Shown in pieces: positions 40,674 to 49,538 of a DNA stretch of 64,000 bases. Position numbers and translations under genes: made by a program. Numbering within the stretch: position 1 is the first letter of the stretch; every line of letters begins with the position of its first letter. The notes beneath the pieces were generated by a model, which did no database searches, was not told the origin of the DNA, and saw only the letters and a list, made by a program, of their open reading frames with translations. The stretch comes from Actinomycetospora sp. NBRC 106378 (lineage in GTDB: Bacteria > Actinomycetota > Actinomycetes > Mycobacteriales > Pseudonocardiaceae), in assembly GCF_030269685.1 (NCBI RefSeq), contig NZ_BSTT01000004.1, positions 186,001-250,000 on the forward strand. The letters are read 5' to 3'.

Positions 40674-41719
40674 AAGCGCTGCAGGACGCGGGTGAAGGCC
40701 CAGGGCTCCTGGGCGATCCCGCTGCAGTCGTCGGCCTCGGTCGCGGTGCCCGGACAGCCCCCGTCGTCCCGCATCAGCGACCAGGCGCCGACGTAGCCGT
40801 ACCCGCGGGCGCGGGCGCCCTCGACCAGCTCGCCCGCGTCCGCGAGCGTGGTCGTCGCCGCGGTGTCGTTGCGACCGATCATCATCGTGACCCCCACCCG
40901 GCCGGCGACGTCGGCGGGATCGCTGCCCGGCCAGAGCCGCTGCAGCGCGGCGAGGGAGAGGTCGGCGGCGTCGAGCATCGACTCGGCCCAGCCGCCACGC
41001 TGCTCGAAGTTCATCACCATGAGGTTCACGCGGGCGGCGACGCCGCGGGCGCTGACCGTCTCGACGAGGTCGCGGGCGTCGTCGGTCATCCCGGCGTCGG
41101 CACTCTCGACCTGGACCGTCAGGGTGATCCGGGCCCCGCGCTCGTCCTGCAGGAGCTTCAGCGCGTCGGCGACCCGGGCGGTCGACACCGCGCGGCCCTT
41201 GTCGGTCTCGATGTCGACGTCGAGGTGGTCGGTCCCGACGGCGTCGAGGGCCTCGCCGTAGGCGCGCGCCAGGGACGCGGCGTCCGGACAGCGGGTCTCG
41301 AGGTAGTCCCCGACCGCGCCGCCGGAGGACACCGTGACGGTGCCGCCGCGGCTCGTCAGCCCGGCGATCGACCGCTGGAACGCCGGATCGGTCATCGGGG
41401 TGGTGCCGCCCCAGGTCGGGGCACAGCCGCCGCCCGCGAGGACGAACCCGAGGACGACGTCGCGCTGGCCCGACGCGTCCGCCACGGCGCCCAGGTCGGG
41501 CAGCGGCGGGGTGGTCAGGTCGACGTAGGGCGCGGCGCGCACGGTCGGCAGCGGTCCGTCCGGGGCGCGCGGCCCGGGGCGGCTCGGGGCCGTCGACGTC
41601 GGCCCTGCGGCGGTGGGCGAGCTCTGGGCGGTCCGCACCGGGGAGGGCAGGATCGCGAGGACGACGAGCAGCACCGTCAGCAGGGCGCCCGCGAGGGCCG
41701 CGCGCAGGGCGACGATCAC
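40670..41719 (-). CDS. Exported glycoside hydrolase family 18-like (chitinase-type) protein
   Basis: 349 aa from GTG. An N-terminal signal/anchor (LRAALAGALLTVLLVVLAILPS) and a Pro/Ala-rich linker precede a TIM-barrel domain. GTVTVSSGGAVGDYL and DHLDVDIE correspond to the GH18 SxGG and DxxDxDxE motifs, with the catalytic Glu present. VMNFEQ and YVGAWSLMRDD follow. Resembles actinomycete chitinases but may act on another glycan. It overlaps the previous gene by GTGA (stop/start), and its stop is shared with the alcohol dehydrogenase stop. Confidence 0.82.
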   Translation of the reverse strand: MIVALRAALAGALLTVLLVVLAILPSPVRTAQSSPTAAGPTSTAPSRPGPRAPDGPLPTVRAAPYVDLTTPPLPDLGAVADASGQRDVVLGFVLAGGGCAPTWGGTTPMTDPAFQRSIAGLTSRGGTVTVSSGGAVGDYLETRCPDAASLARAYGEALDAVGTDHLDVDIETDKGRAVSTARVADALKLLQDERGARITLTVQVESADAGMTDDARDLVETVSARGVAARVNLMVMNFEQRGGWAESMLDAADLSLAALQRLWPGSDPADVAGRVGVTMMIGRNDTAATTTLADAGELVEGARARGYGYVGAWSLMRDDGGCPGTATEADDCSGIAQEPWAFTRVLQRF

Positions 41720-42546
41720 GTGTTCTTCAGCGCGGGCGACTTCTCGACGACCGCGGGCTCCTTCTGCTCCGGCTGCTGCTCCTTCGGGACCTCGACGGGC
41801 GGCTCGGCCTGCTTCGTCGGGGCGGGTACCGCGGGCGCCACGGGCGCGGCCGGCGGGGGTACGACGGGGGCCGTGACGACCTTCCTCGGCGTCGTCGTCC
41901 GCGGCACGACCTTCTTCGCCGTGCTCGGGCGCTTCGTCGTCGGCGCGGTGGCCTTCGTCGTGACGTCGGCCGGGGTCGCGACGATCGGGCTCGGGACGAC
42001 GGCGGGCACGGCGGGAGCGGGTGCGAGGGAGGCGCCGCTCGCGACCGGGGCGGGGCCGCCGCCGACCGGCCCGGTGGCGCCGGCGAGCGCGCCGGTCACG
42101 ACGACGCCCACGTAGCCGGCGGCGAGGGTGGCCGCGGCGACCGCGAGGCCCTTGAAGCGGCGGGCGCGCCGGCCGCTGCCGTCGACGAAGACGGGTCCGG
42201 CCTTCGCCCGGTCACCGGGCGAGTTGGGGATCAGCGTCGTGGTGGCGCGGGCCTCGATGTCGTCGGAGGAACTCCGCTGCGCGGTGGCGCCCCGCAGGTC
42301 CGCGGGGTCGCTGCGCCGCGCGGGCCCGGCGACGACCGCGGTGACCGGCTCGGGGGCGTGGCGGCGCTCCGGGACCCCGGGAACGGTGCTCGGCCGGGCC
42401 GTGAGGGCGGTGCGCGGGGCCGGGACCGCGGTGGTCCGGGCGGTCACGGTGCGCGGTGACGGATGGCCGCCGAACGACATCCGATCGGTGGAATCGAGCA
42501 CCGTGTAGCGGCGTGCGGTGCCGTCCGTCGCGCGGTGATTCGTCAT
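41716..42546 (-). CDS. Single-pass membrane protein with Pro/Ala/Thr-rich outer region
   Basis: 276 aa from ATG; an upstream start is unlikely because it precedes the ribosome-site-like AGGGAC. The N-terminal 130 residues are polar and Arg-rich, a hydrophobic helix GLAVAAATLAAGYVGVVVTGALAGA lies at about 135-160, and the rest is low-complexity (PAPAVPAVVPSP, KATAPTTKRPSTAKKVVPRTTTPRK, EQKEPAVVEK), probably a wall-spanning tail. No family recognised. It is the first gene of a two-gene operon with the GH18-like protein, overlapping by 4 bp. Confidence 0.7.
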   Translation of the reverse strand: MTNHRATDGTARRYTVLDSTDRMSFGGHPSPRTVTARTTAVPAPRTALTARPSTVPGVPERRHAPEPVTAVVAGPARRSDPADLRGATAQRSSSDDIEARATTTLIPNSPGDRAKAGPVFVDGSGRRARRFKGLAVAAATLAAGYVGVVVTGALAGATGPVGGGPAPVASGASLAPAPAVPAVVPSPIVATPADVTTKATAPTTKRPSTAKKVVPRTTTPRKVVTAPVVPPPAAPVAPAVPAPTKQAEPPVEVPKEQQPEQKEPAVVEKSPALKNT

Positions 42547-42700
42547 GGTTCGTCCCTGCCGTCCCCGATCGGTGATCGACGCCTGTGCGGGCGTCACCCG
42601 TACGAGGTATCGGGGAGAAGGATGGCACCGTTACCAGCCGGTGACCAACCCGTGGTCGGATCCTTGTGATCAGGGCGATACGAGCCGGAAACGAGAACGA

Positions 42701-42726
42701 CCCCGGCTCTCCTGGGAGAACCGGGG
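42701..42726 (-). terminator. Rho-independent terminator of tRNA-Pro
   Basis: CCCCGGCTCTCC and GGAGAACCGGGG face each other; on the minus strand the hairpin is followed by GTCGTTCTCGTTTCC, a moderately T-rich tail. It starts 15 nt after the tRNA 3' end. Confidence 0.75.
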
Positions 42727-42740
42727 CCGGACCTGGTGTG

Positions 42741-42814
42741 TCGGGGTGGCGGGATTCGAACCCACGACCTCCTCGTCCCGAACGAGGCGCGCTACCAAGC
42801 TGCGCCACACCCCG
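42741..42814 (-). tRNA. tRNA-Pro(CGG)
   Basis: Acceptor CGGGGTG pairs with CACCCCG; discriminator A; CCA is not encoded. Anticodon loop TT-CGG-GA between CCTCG and CGAGG. T-loop GTGGGTTCGAATCCCGC. Located in the gap between the membrane protein gene and the metallophosphoesterase gene. Confidence 0.95.
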
Positions 42815-42837
42815 AGCGAATCGCTCTGTCCAGAAGC

Positions 42838-43935
42838 CTACCTGGTGGGTCCGACGGGCCGGGACGGGGGCCGGGTGTCACCGCCCACGCCGACGGTGCC
42901 GACCGGTGCGGGGTCGGGGCCGCCGCGCGCCGCCACGAGCTCGAGCAGCGTCGCCTCCGGGCGGCAGCAGAACCGGGCGGGCGCCCACGGGGAGGTGCCC
43001 AGCCCGGCGGAGACGTGCAGGCGGGTGTGCGCACCCCACCGGGACGGCCCCTTGACCCGGCTGCGGTCGAGGCCGCAGTTGGTCACCAGCGCGCCGTACC
43101 CGGGCAGGCAGAGCTGTCCGCCGTGGGTGTGGCCGGCCAGGACCAGGTCGTAGCCGTCGGCGGCGAACCCGTCGAGCACCCGCGGTTCGGGGGAGTGGGT
43201 GAGCCCCAGTCGCAGCACGGGGGGTTCGGAGCCGGGCGAGCGCAGCGACGGGGGTTCGGAGCCGGGCGAGCGCAGCGACGGGGGTTCGGAGCCGGGCGAG
43301 CGCAGCGACGGGGGTTCGAGCGGCCCGGCGATGCGGTCGTAGTCGTCGCGCCCGAGGTGGGGGTCGTCGACGCCCGCGACCGCGATCGTCTGTCCGGCGA
43401 CGGTCACGGTGAGCCGGGTGTGCGTCGCGTCCTGCCAGCCGCGCTCGACGAAGGCCGCCCGCAGGTCGCGCCACGGGAGTTCCGGGCCGAGGACACGGTG
43501 CCCGGGACGGATCAGGTAGTCGGCGGGGTTCTTCGGTCTGGGCCCGTGGTAGTCGTTGCTGCCGAGGACGAACACGCCGGGCACGTCGAGCAGCCGGCCG
43601 AGGGCGCGCAGCACCACCGGCACACCGCGCGGGTGGGAGAGGTTGTCCCCGGTGTCGACGACAAGGTCGGGCTCGAGCTCCGCGAGGCCCGCCACGAAGC
43701 GCTCCTCGTGCCGCTGCCCGGGGCGCAGGTGCAGGTCGGAGACGTGCAGGACCCGGACGGGGCGGGCGCCGGGGGCGAGCACCGGGAGCGTCGCATGGCG
43801 CAGGACGAACCAGCGACGTTCGATCATCGACGCGTACCCGAGCCCGAGTGCACCGGCGGCCGTGGCACCCAGGGTGACCCGACCCCCTATCGGCGTGCTC
43901 GTCCTTGATCGGAAGAGCCCTCCGCGCCGCGCCAC
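42838..43935 (-). CDS. Membrane-anchored metallophosphoesterase
   Basis: 365 aa from GTG with GGAGG 7 nt upstream; ATG at 43827 is an alternative but lacks a ribosome site and would delete the anchor (VTLGATAAGALGLGYA). Calcineurin-like motifs: VLHVSDLHLRPGQ, VVDTGDNLSHP, LGSNDYHG (here Asn-Asp rather than GNHD), VDDPH and LAGHTHGGQLCLPG. It is homologous in place and type to mycobacterial Rv3683, next to ponA2. A threefold 30-bp tandem repeat (43221-43310) encodes EPPSLRSPGS, inserted before a catalytic-core strand. Function probably phosphodiesterase or phosphatase on an envelope substrate; not known. Confidence 0.88.
   Translation of the reverse strand: MARRGGLFRSRTSTPIGGRVTLGATAAGALGLGYASMIERRWFVLRHATLPVLAPGARPVRVLHVSDLHLRPGQRHEERFVAGLAELEPDLVVDTGDNLSHPRGVPVVLRALGRLLDVPGVFVLGSNDYHGPRPKNPADYLIRPGHRVLGPELPWRDLRAAFVERGWQDATHTRLTVTVAGQTIAVAGVDDPHLGRDDYDRIAGPLEPPSLRSPGSEPPSLRSPGSEPPSLRSPGSEPPVLRLGLTHSPEPRVLDGFAADGYDLVLAGHTHGGQLCLPGYGALVTNCGLDRSRVKGPSRWGAHTRLHVSAGLGTSPWAPARFCCRPEATLLELVAARGGPDPAPVGTVGVGGDTRPPSRPVGPTR
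43221..43310. repeat. 30-bp in-frame tandem repeat, three exact copies
   Basis: Unit GGGGTTCGGAGCCGGGCGAG plus CGCAGCGACG repeats three times without mismatch, then ten bases of a fourth (one base changed). It encodes three EPPSLRSPGS decapeptides in the metallophosphoesterase. Exact copies suggest a recent, length-variable (VNTR-like) insertion. Confidence 0.95.
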
Positions 43936-43952
43936 CCGGGTCCTCCGTGCCG

Positions 43953-46355
43953 TCAGTTCCCCGGTGCCGGGCCGATCGCCGGGGCCGCCACGGCACCGGG
44001 TGGCGGGGGCGGTGCGGGCACGGTGCCGCTGGCGACCTGCAGCGTGATGGCCTGGTCGGGCAGCGCGGACCCGCGGGGGGACTGCCCGACCACGGTACCG
44101 GCGGGGGCGCGGTTCGCGACCGGCGTGCGCACGACCGTGAAGCCGGCGTCGCGCAGCTCCTGCTCGGCCGCGTCGACCTGCTGGCCGGTGACCTCGGGGA
44201 TCTGCTCGTTGGTGCCGCCCTGCACGTAGCGCGGGTCCGTCGGGGGCAGCGGCTGGACCGGGGTGGGTCCGACGATCGGGTTCATCGCCTTGTACCAGGT
44301 CCGGGCCGGGGTCTTGCCACCGAAGATGTTGCCGCTCGAGCAGGCGAAGGGCGGGGAGTCGCCGCCGCCGTCGCACAGCGGCCGCGGCGAGGACGAGTCG
44401 TCGAACGTGATCACCGCTCCGGAGATCCCGGGGGTGAAGCCGAGGAAGGCCGCCGACTTGTTCTGCTGCGTGGTCCCGGTCTTGCCGGACATCGGGCGGG
44501 TCCAGCCGTTCTCCGCGGCGGCCGCCGCCGAGGTGCCGCCCGGCTGGTCGTCCTTGCTCATCCCGTTCATCAGGGTGTCGGCCAGCGTCGGCGGCACCAC
44601 CTGCTCGCACGGCTGCTCCGGGACCGGCACCGTCCCGCCGTCGGGACCCGTGACCCCGACGACCGGCGTCGGCGGGCACCACTTCCCGCGGGAGGCGAGC
44701 GTGGCGCCGACGTTCGAGAGCTCGAGGACGCTCGTGGGCGTCACGCCGAGGGTGAAGGAGCCCTGGTTCTGCTCCTTCGCGATCTCGGCGATGGACTTGC
44801 CGCCGTTGCCCTGCGGCTCGGCCAGCGAGCGCATGCCGAGCTTGACCGCCATGTCGACGACCGGCGCGACGCCGGTGTACTCCATGAGCTTCACGAACCC
44901 GGTGTTCGGCGACTGGGCGAGAGCGTCGGTCATCGAGAGCACCGGCGCGTAGTTGCCCGCGTTGCGCACCGGGAACGGGTTGCCCTGGCCGTCGCGGTAG
45001 ATCGGCGACGCGTAGCCGTCCGGCGGGATCTGCATCTGGTAATCGATGCCGAGGCCCTTGTCGAGGGCCGTCGCGGCGGTGAACACCTTGTACACCGACC
45101 CGGCACCGAGGTTCACCGGCTCCCACGGCAGCCCGTAGCTCGTCTCGAGCGCGGCCCCGTCGACGCCGAACACGCGGTTCGAGCCCATCGCGGTGACCTC
45201 GTGGCGGTCCTGCCCGGGCGACACGGCGGCCATGACGTCGGCGACGTTGCGCTGCTGGGCGGGGACCTCGTTGCGCAGCGCGGTGGTCATCGCCGTGAGC
45301 GCCGCGCGGTCGAGCGTGGTGCGGATGGTGTAGCCACCGCGCTCGAGCTGCTCGGACGAGAGGCCCGCCTGCCCGAGGTAGTCCACGACGTACTTGCAGA
45401 AGAAGGCGGCGTCACCGGCCCCGATGCAGCCGTTGGCCGGTGGGGCGGCGCTGCTGACGCCCAGCGGGCTCGCGATCGCCTCCTGCGCCTGCTGCGGGGT
45501 GATCATCCCCTGCAGCTGCATCTGGTTGATGACCTCGTTGCGCCGGCCCGTGGCGGCCTGCGGGTGGGCCACCGGGTCGAACTGCGCGGTGGACTGCACC
45601 ATCCCGGCGAGCATCGCGGCCTGCGGGATCGTCAGCTTGTCCGGCGTCGTGTTGAAGTAGGTCCGCGAGGCGGCGCCGACGCCGTAGGAGTTGTTCCCCA
45701 GGAACACGATGTTCAGATAGCGCTGGAGGATCTCGTCCTTGGCCTGGCGCTTCGAGGTGCCCTCCGCGAGCTGGCGCTCGAGCTGCAGGGCGACCCGGAC
45801 CTCGCGCAGCTTGCGGGCGTAGGTGGCCTCGGTGGCCTTGAGTCGCTCCGAGGCGCTCCGCGCGGTCACGTAGAGCTGGTAGTTCTTGATGTACTGCTGG
45901 GTGAGCGTCGAGGCGCCCTGCTGGGTCGAGCCCGCCGACTGGTTGGTCACCAGGGCGCGCAGCGTCCCGGTCCAGTCCACGCCGTCGTGCTCGTAGAACC
46001 GGCGGTCCTCGATCGCGACGATCGCGGCCCGCATCGTCGGGGAGATCTGCTCCAGCGGGGTGTTCTGCCGGTTCTGGTCGTACAGGTAGGCGATCGGGGC
46101 GCCCTGCCGGTCGGTGACCGTGGTGACGAGCGGGAGCTGCCCGGCCGCCAGGTCCGACGACGTGGCGCTGACCGTGTCGCTCGCGTCGTTGGAGACGAGT
46201 CCGACGCCGCCGACCAGCGGGAACACGATGCCCGCGAGGATCAGTCCGGCGACGAGGCACAGCCCCAGCAGTCGCGCGATCGGACGCGCCGCGAGCCCGG
46301 GACGACCGCCGCCGCGTCCGCCGTCACCGTTGTCGGTTTCCGTTCCCCCAGTCAT
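43953..46355 (-). CDS. ponA2: Bifunctional penicillin-binding protein with PASTA domain (PonA2-like)
   Basis: 800 aa. A cytoplasmic tail and one membrane helix (about 26-55) precede the glycosyltransferase domain with AIVAIEDRRFYEHDGVDW, STLTQQYIKN and the RKLREVRVALQLE region. The transpeptidase has Ser420 in GSVYKVF, SPN in LAQSPNTGF and KTGTT. A C-terminal PASTA domain (about 715-780: IPEVTGQQVDAAEQELRDAGFTVV) senses peptidoglycan or muropeptides. It polymerises and crosslinks peptidoglycan. Divergent from the whiB4-like gene, the same arrangement as mycobacterial ponA2-whiB4. Confidence 0.95.
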   Translation of the reverse strand: MTGGTETDNGDGGRGGGRPGLAARPIARLLGLCLVAGLILAGIVFPLVGGVGLVSNDASDTVSATSSDLAAGQLPLVTTVTDRQGAPIAYLYDQNRQNTPLEQISPTMRAAIVAIEDRRFYEHDGVDWTGTLRALVTNQSAGSTQQGASTLTQQYIKNYQLYVTARSASERLKATEATYARKLREVRVALQLERQLAEGTSKRQAKDEILQRYLNIVFLGNNSYGVGAASRTYFNTTPDKLTIPQAAMLAGMVQSTAQFDPVAHPQAATGRRNEVINQMQLQGMITPQQAQEAIASPLGVSSAAPPANGCIGAGDAAFFCKYVVDYLGQAGLSSEQLERGGYTIRTTLDRAALTAMTTALRNEVPAQQRNVADVMAAVSPGQDRHEVTAMGSNRVFGVDGAALETSYGLPWEPVNLGAGSVYKVFTAATALDKGLGIDYQMQIPPDGYASPIYRDGQGNPFPVRNAGNYAPVLSMTDALAQSPNTGFVKLMEYTGVAPVVDMAVKLGMRSLAEPQGNGGKSIAEIAKEQNQGSFTLGVTPTSVLELSNVGATLASRGKWCPPTPVVGVTGPDGGTVPVPEQPCEQVVPPTLADTLMNGMSKDDQPGGTSAAAAAENGWTRPMSGKTGTTQQNKSAAFLGFTPGISGAVITFDDSSSPRPLCDGGGDSPPFACSSGNIFGGKTPARTWYKAMNPIVGPTPVQPLPPTDPRYVQGGTNEQIPEVTGQQVDAAEQELRDAGFTVVRTPVANRAPAGTVVGQSPRGSALPDQAITLQVASGTVPAPPPPPGAVAAPAIGPAPGN

Positions 46356-46431
46356 CGGTGTCCAGGTTACTGGGCCCGAGGTGTGGTTCGTGCTCCGCGC
46401 GGGTGTTCACACGACAGATCCTTTTTCGGCC

Positions 46432-46461
46432 TTGGTCGGGGGAACCGATCGCTCCTAGAGT
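46432..46461 (+). promoter_or_regulatory. Promoter of the whiB4-like gene
   Basis: TTGGTC (46432-46437) and TAGAGT (46456-46461) with an 18-bp spacer. The 5' UTR is then about 95 nt and holds a hairpin CCGGTGA / TCACCGG (46512-46532). The hairpin resembles a Crp half-site pair but its spacer is 7 nt, one too long. Confidence 0.5.
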
Positions 46462-46561
46462 GCGTCGGAGCCCATGAGAGGGCGTGCGCACGGCCGGCGG
46501 GGCCGGGCGCGCCGGTGATCGGGGGTCACCGGAGCCGTGGGTCACACGAGGGCGGGATGAC

Positions 46562-46909
46562 GTGGACGACGAGGCGGGCACGAGGAACTGGCGGCGCGAG
46601 GCACGCTGCCGCCACGAGGACCCGGACACCCTGTTCGTGCAGGGTGCGCAGCAGCGTGACGTGCGCGAGGTGTGCCGGGCGTGCCCCGTGCGCACCGAGT
46701 GCCTGGCGCACGCCCTGGACAACCGGATCAAGTTCGGCGTCTGGGGCGGGATGACCGAGCGGGAGCGCCGCGCGCTGCTCAAGCGCCGGCCCGACGTCGT
46801 GTCGTGGTCGGCGCTGCTCGAGGCCGCCCGACGCGCGGCCCTGCGCCCGCAGCAGCCGGCGCCGCAGCGGGCCCCGGCCGCGGAGACGCCGGCCCGTCAC
46901 GTGGGCTGA
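46562..46909 (+). CDS. whiB4: WhiB family iron-sulfur transcription factor (WhiB4/WblA-like)
   Basis: 115 aa from GTG. Cys16, Cys38, Cys41 and Cys47 form the 4Fe-4S ligand set (CX21CX2CX5C). KFGVWGGMTERERRALLKRRPDVVSW is the WhiB turn and basic helix. Sequence around the Gly-Val-Trp-Gly-Gly turn and placement beside ponA2 and the ArsA pair match WhiB4/WblA. Members sense oxygen or nitric oxide and control oxidative stress or development genes. A longer in-frame start at 46484 is unlikely as it lacks a ribosome site. Confidence 0.9.
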   Translation: MDDEAGTRNWRREARCRHEDPDTLFVQGAQQRDVREVCRACPVRTECLAHALDNRIKFGVWGGMTERERRALLKRRPDVVSWSALLEAARRAALRPQQPAPQRAPAAETPARHVG

Positions 46910-46928
46910 GCTGGTCGCGGCCCCGGTC

Positions 46929-46986
46929 GCGAGGGTGACGTCAGGCAGCGTCCGCGCGTCCGGGACCTGCCGGGTGTGCACCTCGC
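46929..46986. repeat. Intergenic palindromic element, family A, copy 3
   Basis: GCGAGGGTGACGTCAGGCAG faces CTGCCGGGTGTGCACCTCGC, between the convergent whiB4-like and ArsA genes. Same arms as the copies near 11-66 and 8584-8640. Confidence 0.7.
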
Positions 46987-47004
46987 AACCGGCCCGACCC
47001 GCCG

Positions 47005-48165
47005 TCAGGAACTCAGCAGCTCCCCGATGGCGCGCAGCCCGTCCAGGTCGTGCACGTCCGTCGCCATGGCCGGCACGTCCACGATCGGCACGGCCGGGTG
47101 GGCGCGGGTGAAGCGCGCGAGGACGCGGCGCTCGCGCTCGGCGGTCTCGACCCGGTCGGCGTGCAGGCGGAGCACGGCGGCGGTCGTCGCGTCGCCGCGC
47201 GCGGCCTCGAGTGACTCGGCGCCCTCGCGGGCCCGCGCGCCGGACAGCGTCGCGTGCACCGGATGGGTCCGGTTCAGCACCATCCCGGCCAAGGGCATGC
47301 GCTCGGTGCCCAGCCGCTCGACGAAGTACGACGCCTCGCGCAGCGCGTCCGGCTCGGGCGCCGCCACCACGAGGAACGCGGTCCCCGGGGCGCGGAGCAG
47401 CTGGTAGGTCGCGTTCGCCCGCTCCTGGAACCCGCCGAAGAGCGTGTCGAAGGCCTGCACGAAGGCGGACGCGTCGGCGAGCATCTGACCGCCGAGGATC
47501 GTCGAGACCGCCTTGGCGAACAGGTTGAACGTCGAGCCGACGAGCTTGCGCAGGGCGCTGCCGCCGGCCCGCGCGGGCGCCGAGAGCAGCCGGATCATCC
47601 GCCCGTCCAGGAACGACGACAGACGCTGCGGCGCGTCCAGGAAGTCCAGCGCGGACCGGGACGGCGGGGTGTCGACGACGATGAGATCCCACCGGCCGGT
47701 CGCCGCCAGCTGCCCCAGCTTCTCCATCGCCATGTACTCCTGCGTCCCGGAGAACGACGAGGAGATGGTCTGGTAGAAGGGGTTGTCGAAGATCGCCTGC
47801 GCCCGGTCGGGCGTGGTGTGGCCGAGGACCATCTCGTCGAAGGTCCGGCGCATGTCCAGCATCATCGCCTGCAGCTCGCCGCCCGCGCCGGGGTCGACCC
47901 CGGGGACGACCCGCGGCTCGTTGTCGAGCTCCTCGAGGCCCATCGACTGCGCCAGCCGCTTGGCCGGGTCGATCGTGAGCACCACGACTCGGCGTCCGCG
48001 GGCGGCCGCGCGCAGGGCGAGGGCGGCGGCCGTCGTGGTCTTGCCGACGCCGCCGGAGCCGCAGCACACGACGACCCGGGTGGCGCGGTCGTCGATCAGC
48101 GCGTCGAGGTCCAGGTGCTGGGGACGGCGACCACGTCCTCCGTCGGGGACGGGCTCAGCGGTCAT
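47005..48165 (-). CDS. ArsA/Get3-like ATPase, second subunit
   Basis: 386 aa. [21 protein letters not shown] (about 31-51) is the P-loop, but the ArsA signature Lys before GGVGKT is replaced by Ser. [11 protein letters not shown] and [18 protein letters not shown] follow. It corresponds to mycobacterial Rv3680, one of a pair of Get3-like (guided entry of tail-anchored protein) ATPases. The absence of the signature Lys suggests an asymmetric heterodimer. It overlaps the upstream ArsA gene by 11 bp, an operon. Confidence 0.88.
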   Translation of the reverse strand: MTAEPVPDGGRGRRPQHLDLDALIDDRATRVVVCCGSGGVGKTTTAAALALRAAARGRRVVVLTIDPAKRLAQSMGLEELDNEPRVVPGVDPGAGGELQAMMLDMRRTFDEMVLGHTTPDRAQAIFDNPFYQTISSSFSGTQEYMAMEKLGQLAATGRWDLIVVDTPPSRSALDFLDAPQRLSSFLDGRMIRLLSAPARAGGSALRKLVGSTFNLFAKAVSTILGGQMLADASAFVQAFDTLFGGFQERANATYQLLRAPGTAFLVVAAPEPDALREASYFVERLGTERMPLAGMVLNRTHPVHATLSGARAREGAESLEAARGDATTAAVLRLHADRVETAERERRVLARFTRAHPAVPIVDVPAMATDVHDLDGLRAIGELLSS

Positions 48166-49207
48166 GACGTACCCCCTGCTCGCGCAGCAGTTCCGCGAGC
48201 TCGTAGAGCCCGCCCAGGTCGACCCCGTCGGCGAGTTCGGGGAGCTCGATCTGCGGCATCCCCGCCGCGTCGAGCCGTGACCGGACGCCGGACTCGACCG
48301 CGAGCCGCTCGGTGTGCTCGGAGACCTCGCTGAGCAGGCCGCCCACCTCGTCGTCCTTGAGGAAGAGCCCGGCGGCCTCGAGCCCGGCGCGCAGGTCGCC
48401 CTCGTCGACCCGGTCGGAGACCGGCAGCCGGGCGGGGCGCACGCGGTTCACCATGATCGCGCCCGGCGGCAGGTTGGCCTCGGCGAGCTCGTCGACGGTG
48501 TCCAGGGTCTCCTGCACGGGCAGGTCCTCGAGCTGGCTGACCACGTGCACCACCGTCTGCGGCGAGTGCAGCAGCGCCACGACGCCCTCGCTCTGCGTGC
48601 GGATCGGGCCGGTGCGGGCGAGGGTGCCCATCGCCTTCGTGACGTCGAGGAACTTCACCACGCGGCCGGTGGGCGGCGCGTCGAGGACGACGGCGTCGTA
48701 GAGCGGCTGGCGGGACCCGCGGCCCCGTCGGTCCTCGCCGACCGTGCGCCCGACGCACTCCTTGACCTTGCCGGTGAGCAGCACGTCGCGCAGGCCCGGT
48801 GCGAGCGTCGTCGCGAACTCGACGGCTCCCATGCGGCGCAGGGTCCGGCCGGCGAGCCCGAGGTTGTAGAACATCTCGAGGTACTCGAGCAGGGCCTCCT
48901 CGGCGTCCACCGCGAGGCCGCGGACCTCGCCCCCGTCGGGAGCGACCGCGATGCGCTGCTCGGCGTAGGGCAGCGGCGGGGTGTCGAAGAGCTGCGCGAT
49001 GCCCTGCCGGCCCTCGACCTCCACGAGCAGCGTGCGGCCGCCGCCGGCCGCCAGGGCCAGCGCCAGGGCGGCGGCGAGCGTGGACTTGCCCGTGCCGCCC
49101 TTCCCGGTCACCACGTGCAGGCGTGCCCCGGCGAGGGCGTCCGGCCACCGCTCGACGCCGGCCTCGTCGAAGAGACCGACACCCCCGGACTGCCGCTGGT
49201 TGCTCAC
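48155..49207 (-). CDS. ArsA/Get3-like ATPase, first subunit
   Basis: 350 aa from [25 protein letters not shown] (residues 32-53) is a deviant Walker A with the signature Lys36 intact, unlike its partner. [14 protein letters not shown] and [19 protein letters not shown] (switch II) complete the nucleotide site. Corresponds to mycobacterial Rv3679. No Cys cluster for arsenite, so not an arsenite pump subunit. Divergent from the DUF4177 gene, 169 bp away; a dyad lies between. Confidence 0.88.
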   Translation of the reverse strand: MSNQRQSGGVGLFDEAGVERWPDALAGARLHVVTGKGGTGKSTLAAALALALAAGGGRTLLVEVEGRQGIAQLFDTPPLPYAEQRIAVAPDGGEVRGLAVDAEEALLEYLEMFYNLGLAGRTLRRMGAVEFATTLAPGLRDVLLTGKVKECVGRTVGEDRRGRGSRQPLYDAVVLDAPPTGRVVKFLDVTKAMGTLARTGPIRTQSEGVVALLHSPQTVVHVVSQLEDLPVQETLDTVDELAEANLPPGAIMVNRVRPARLPVSDRVDEGDLRAGLEAAGLFLKDDEVGGLLSEVSEHTERLAVESGVRSRLDAAGMPQIELPELADGVDLGGLYELAELLREQGVRHDR

Positions 49208-49265
49208 GGCGACCAGCGTAGGACCGTGTCCCTCGGGACGCGGGCCCCGGCCGGAGGGGCTGGGT

Positions 49266-49299
49266 CACACCGCCCGTCACGGACGGTGCGTGCGGTGTG
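49266..49299. promoter_or_regulatory. Dyad between ArsA and DUF4177 genes
   Basis: CACACCGC and GCGGTGTG, perfect 8-bp arms, 18-bp centre, in the 169-bp divergent promoter region. Could be an operator or a structured 5' UTR of the ArsA gene; no regulator is linked. Confidence 0.35.
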
Positions 49300-49376
49300 G
49301 TCGCCGGGGTGAGGGCGTGTCGTCCGGATCGGGGCGCGGCCGGGAGTGTCGGGGTGGACATCTACCCTCGGCGTCC

Positions 49377-49538
49377 ATGAGTGCCCAGACGTGGGAGTAC
49401 GCCACCGTCCCCCTGCTGACCCACGCCACCAAGCAGATCCTCGACCAGTGGGGGTCGGACGGCTGGGAGCTCGTCACCGTGCTCCCGGGTCCCACGGGTG
49501 AGCAGCACGTGGCCTACCTCAAGCGGCCGCTGTCGTGA
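49377..49538 (+). CDS. DUF4177 small protein
   Basis: 53 aa: MSAQTWEYATVPLLTHATKQILDQWGSDGWELVTVLP and a short tail, a typical DUF4177 protein (corresponds to Rv3678A). Function unknown. A -10 TACCCT (49363-49368) lies 8 nt before the ATG, so likely leaderless. Its TGA overlaps the RidA gene's GTG (GTGA), so they are co-translated. Confidence 0.85.
   Translation: MSAQTWEYATVPLLTHATKQILDQWGSDGWELVTVLPGPTGEQHVAYLKRPLS

Noticed and set aside
43221-43310. CRISPR-like array of 30-bp units
   Set aside because: The units are contiguous with no spacers and lie in frame inside a coding sequence, so it is a tandem repeat.
46512-46532. Crp binding site upstream of whiB4
   Set aside because: GTGA and TCAC are separated by 7 nt and not the 6 nt of Crp sites, and the hairpin lies downstream of the promoter.
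46484-46561. Extended N-terminus for the WhiB4-like protein
   Set aside because: The extra 26 residues are Gly/Arg-rich, cross a 5' UTR hairpin and start without a ribosome site; family members begin near the GTG at 46562.
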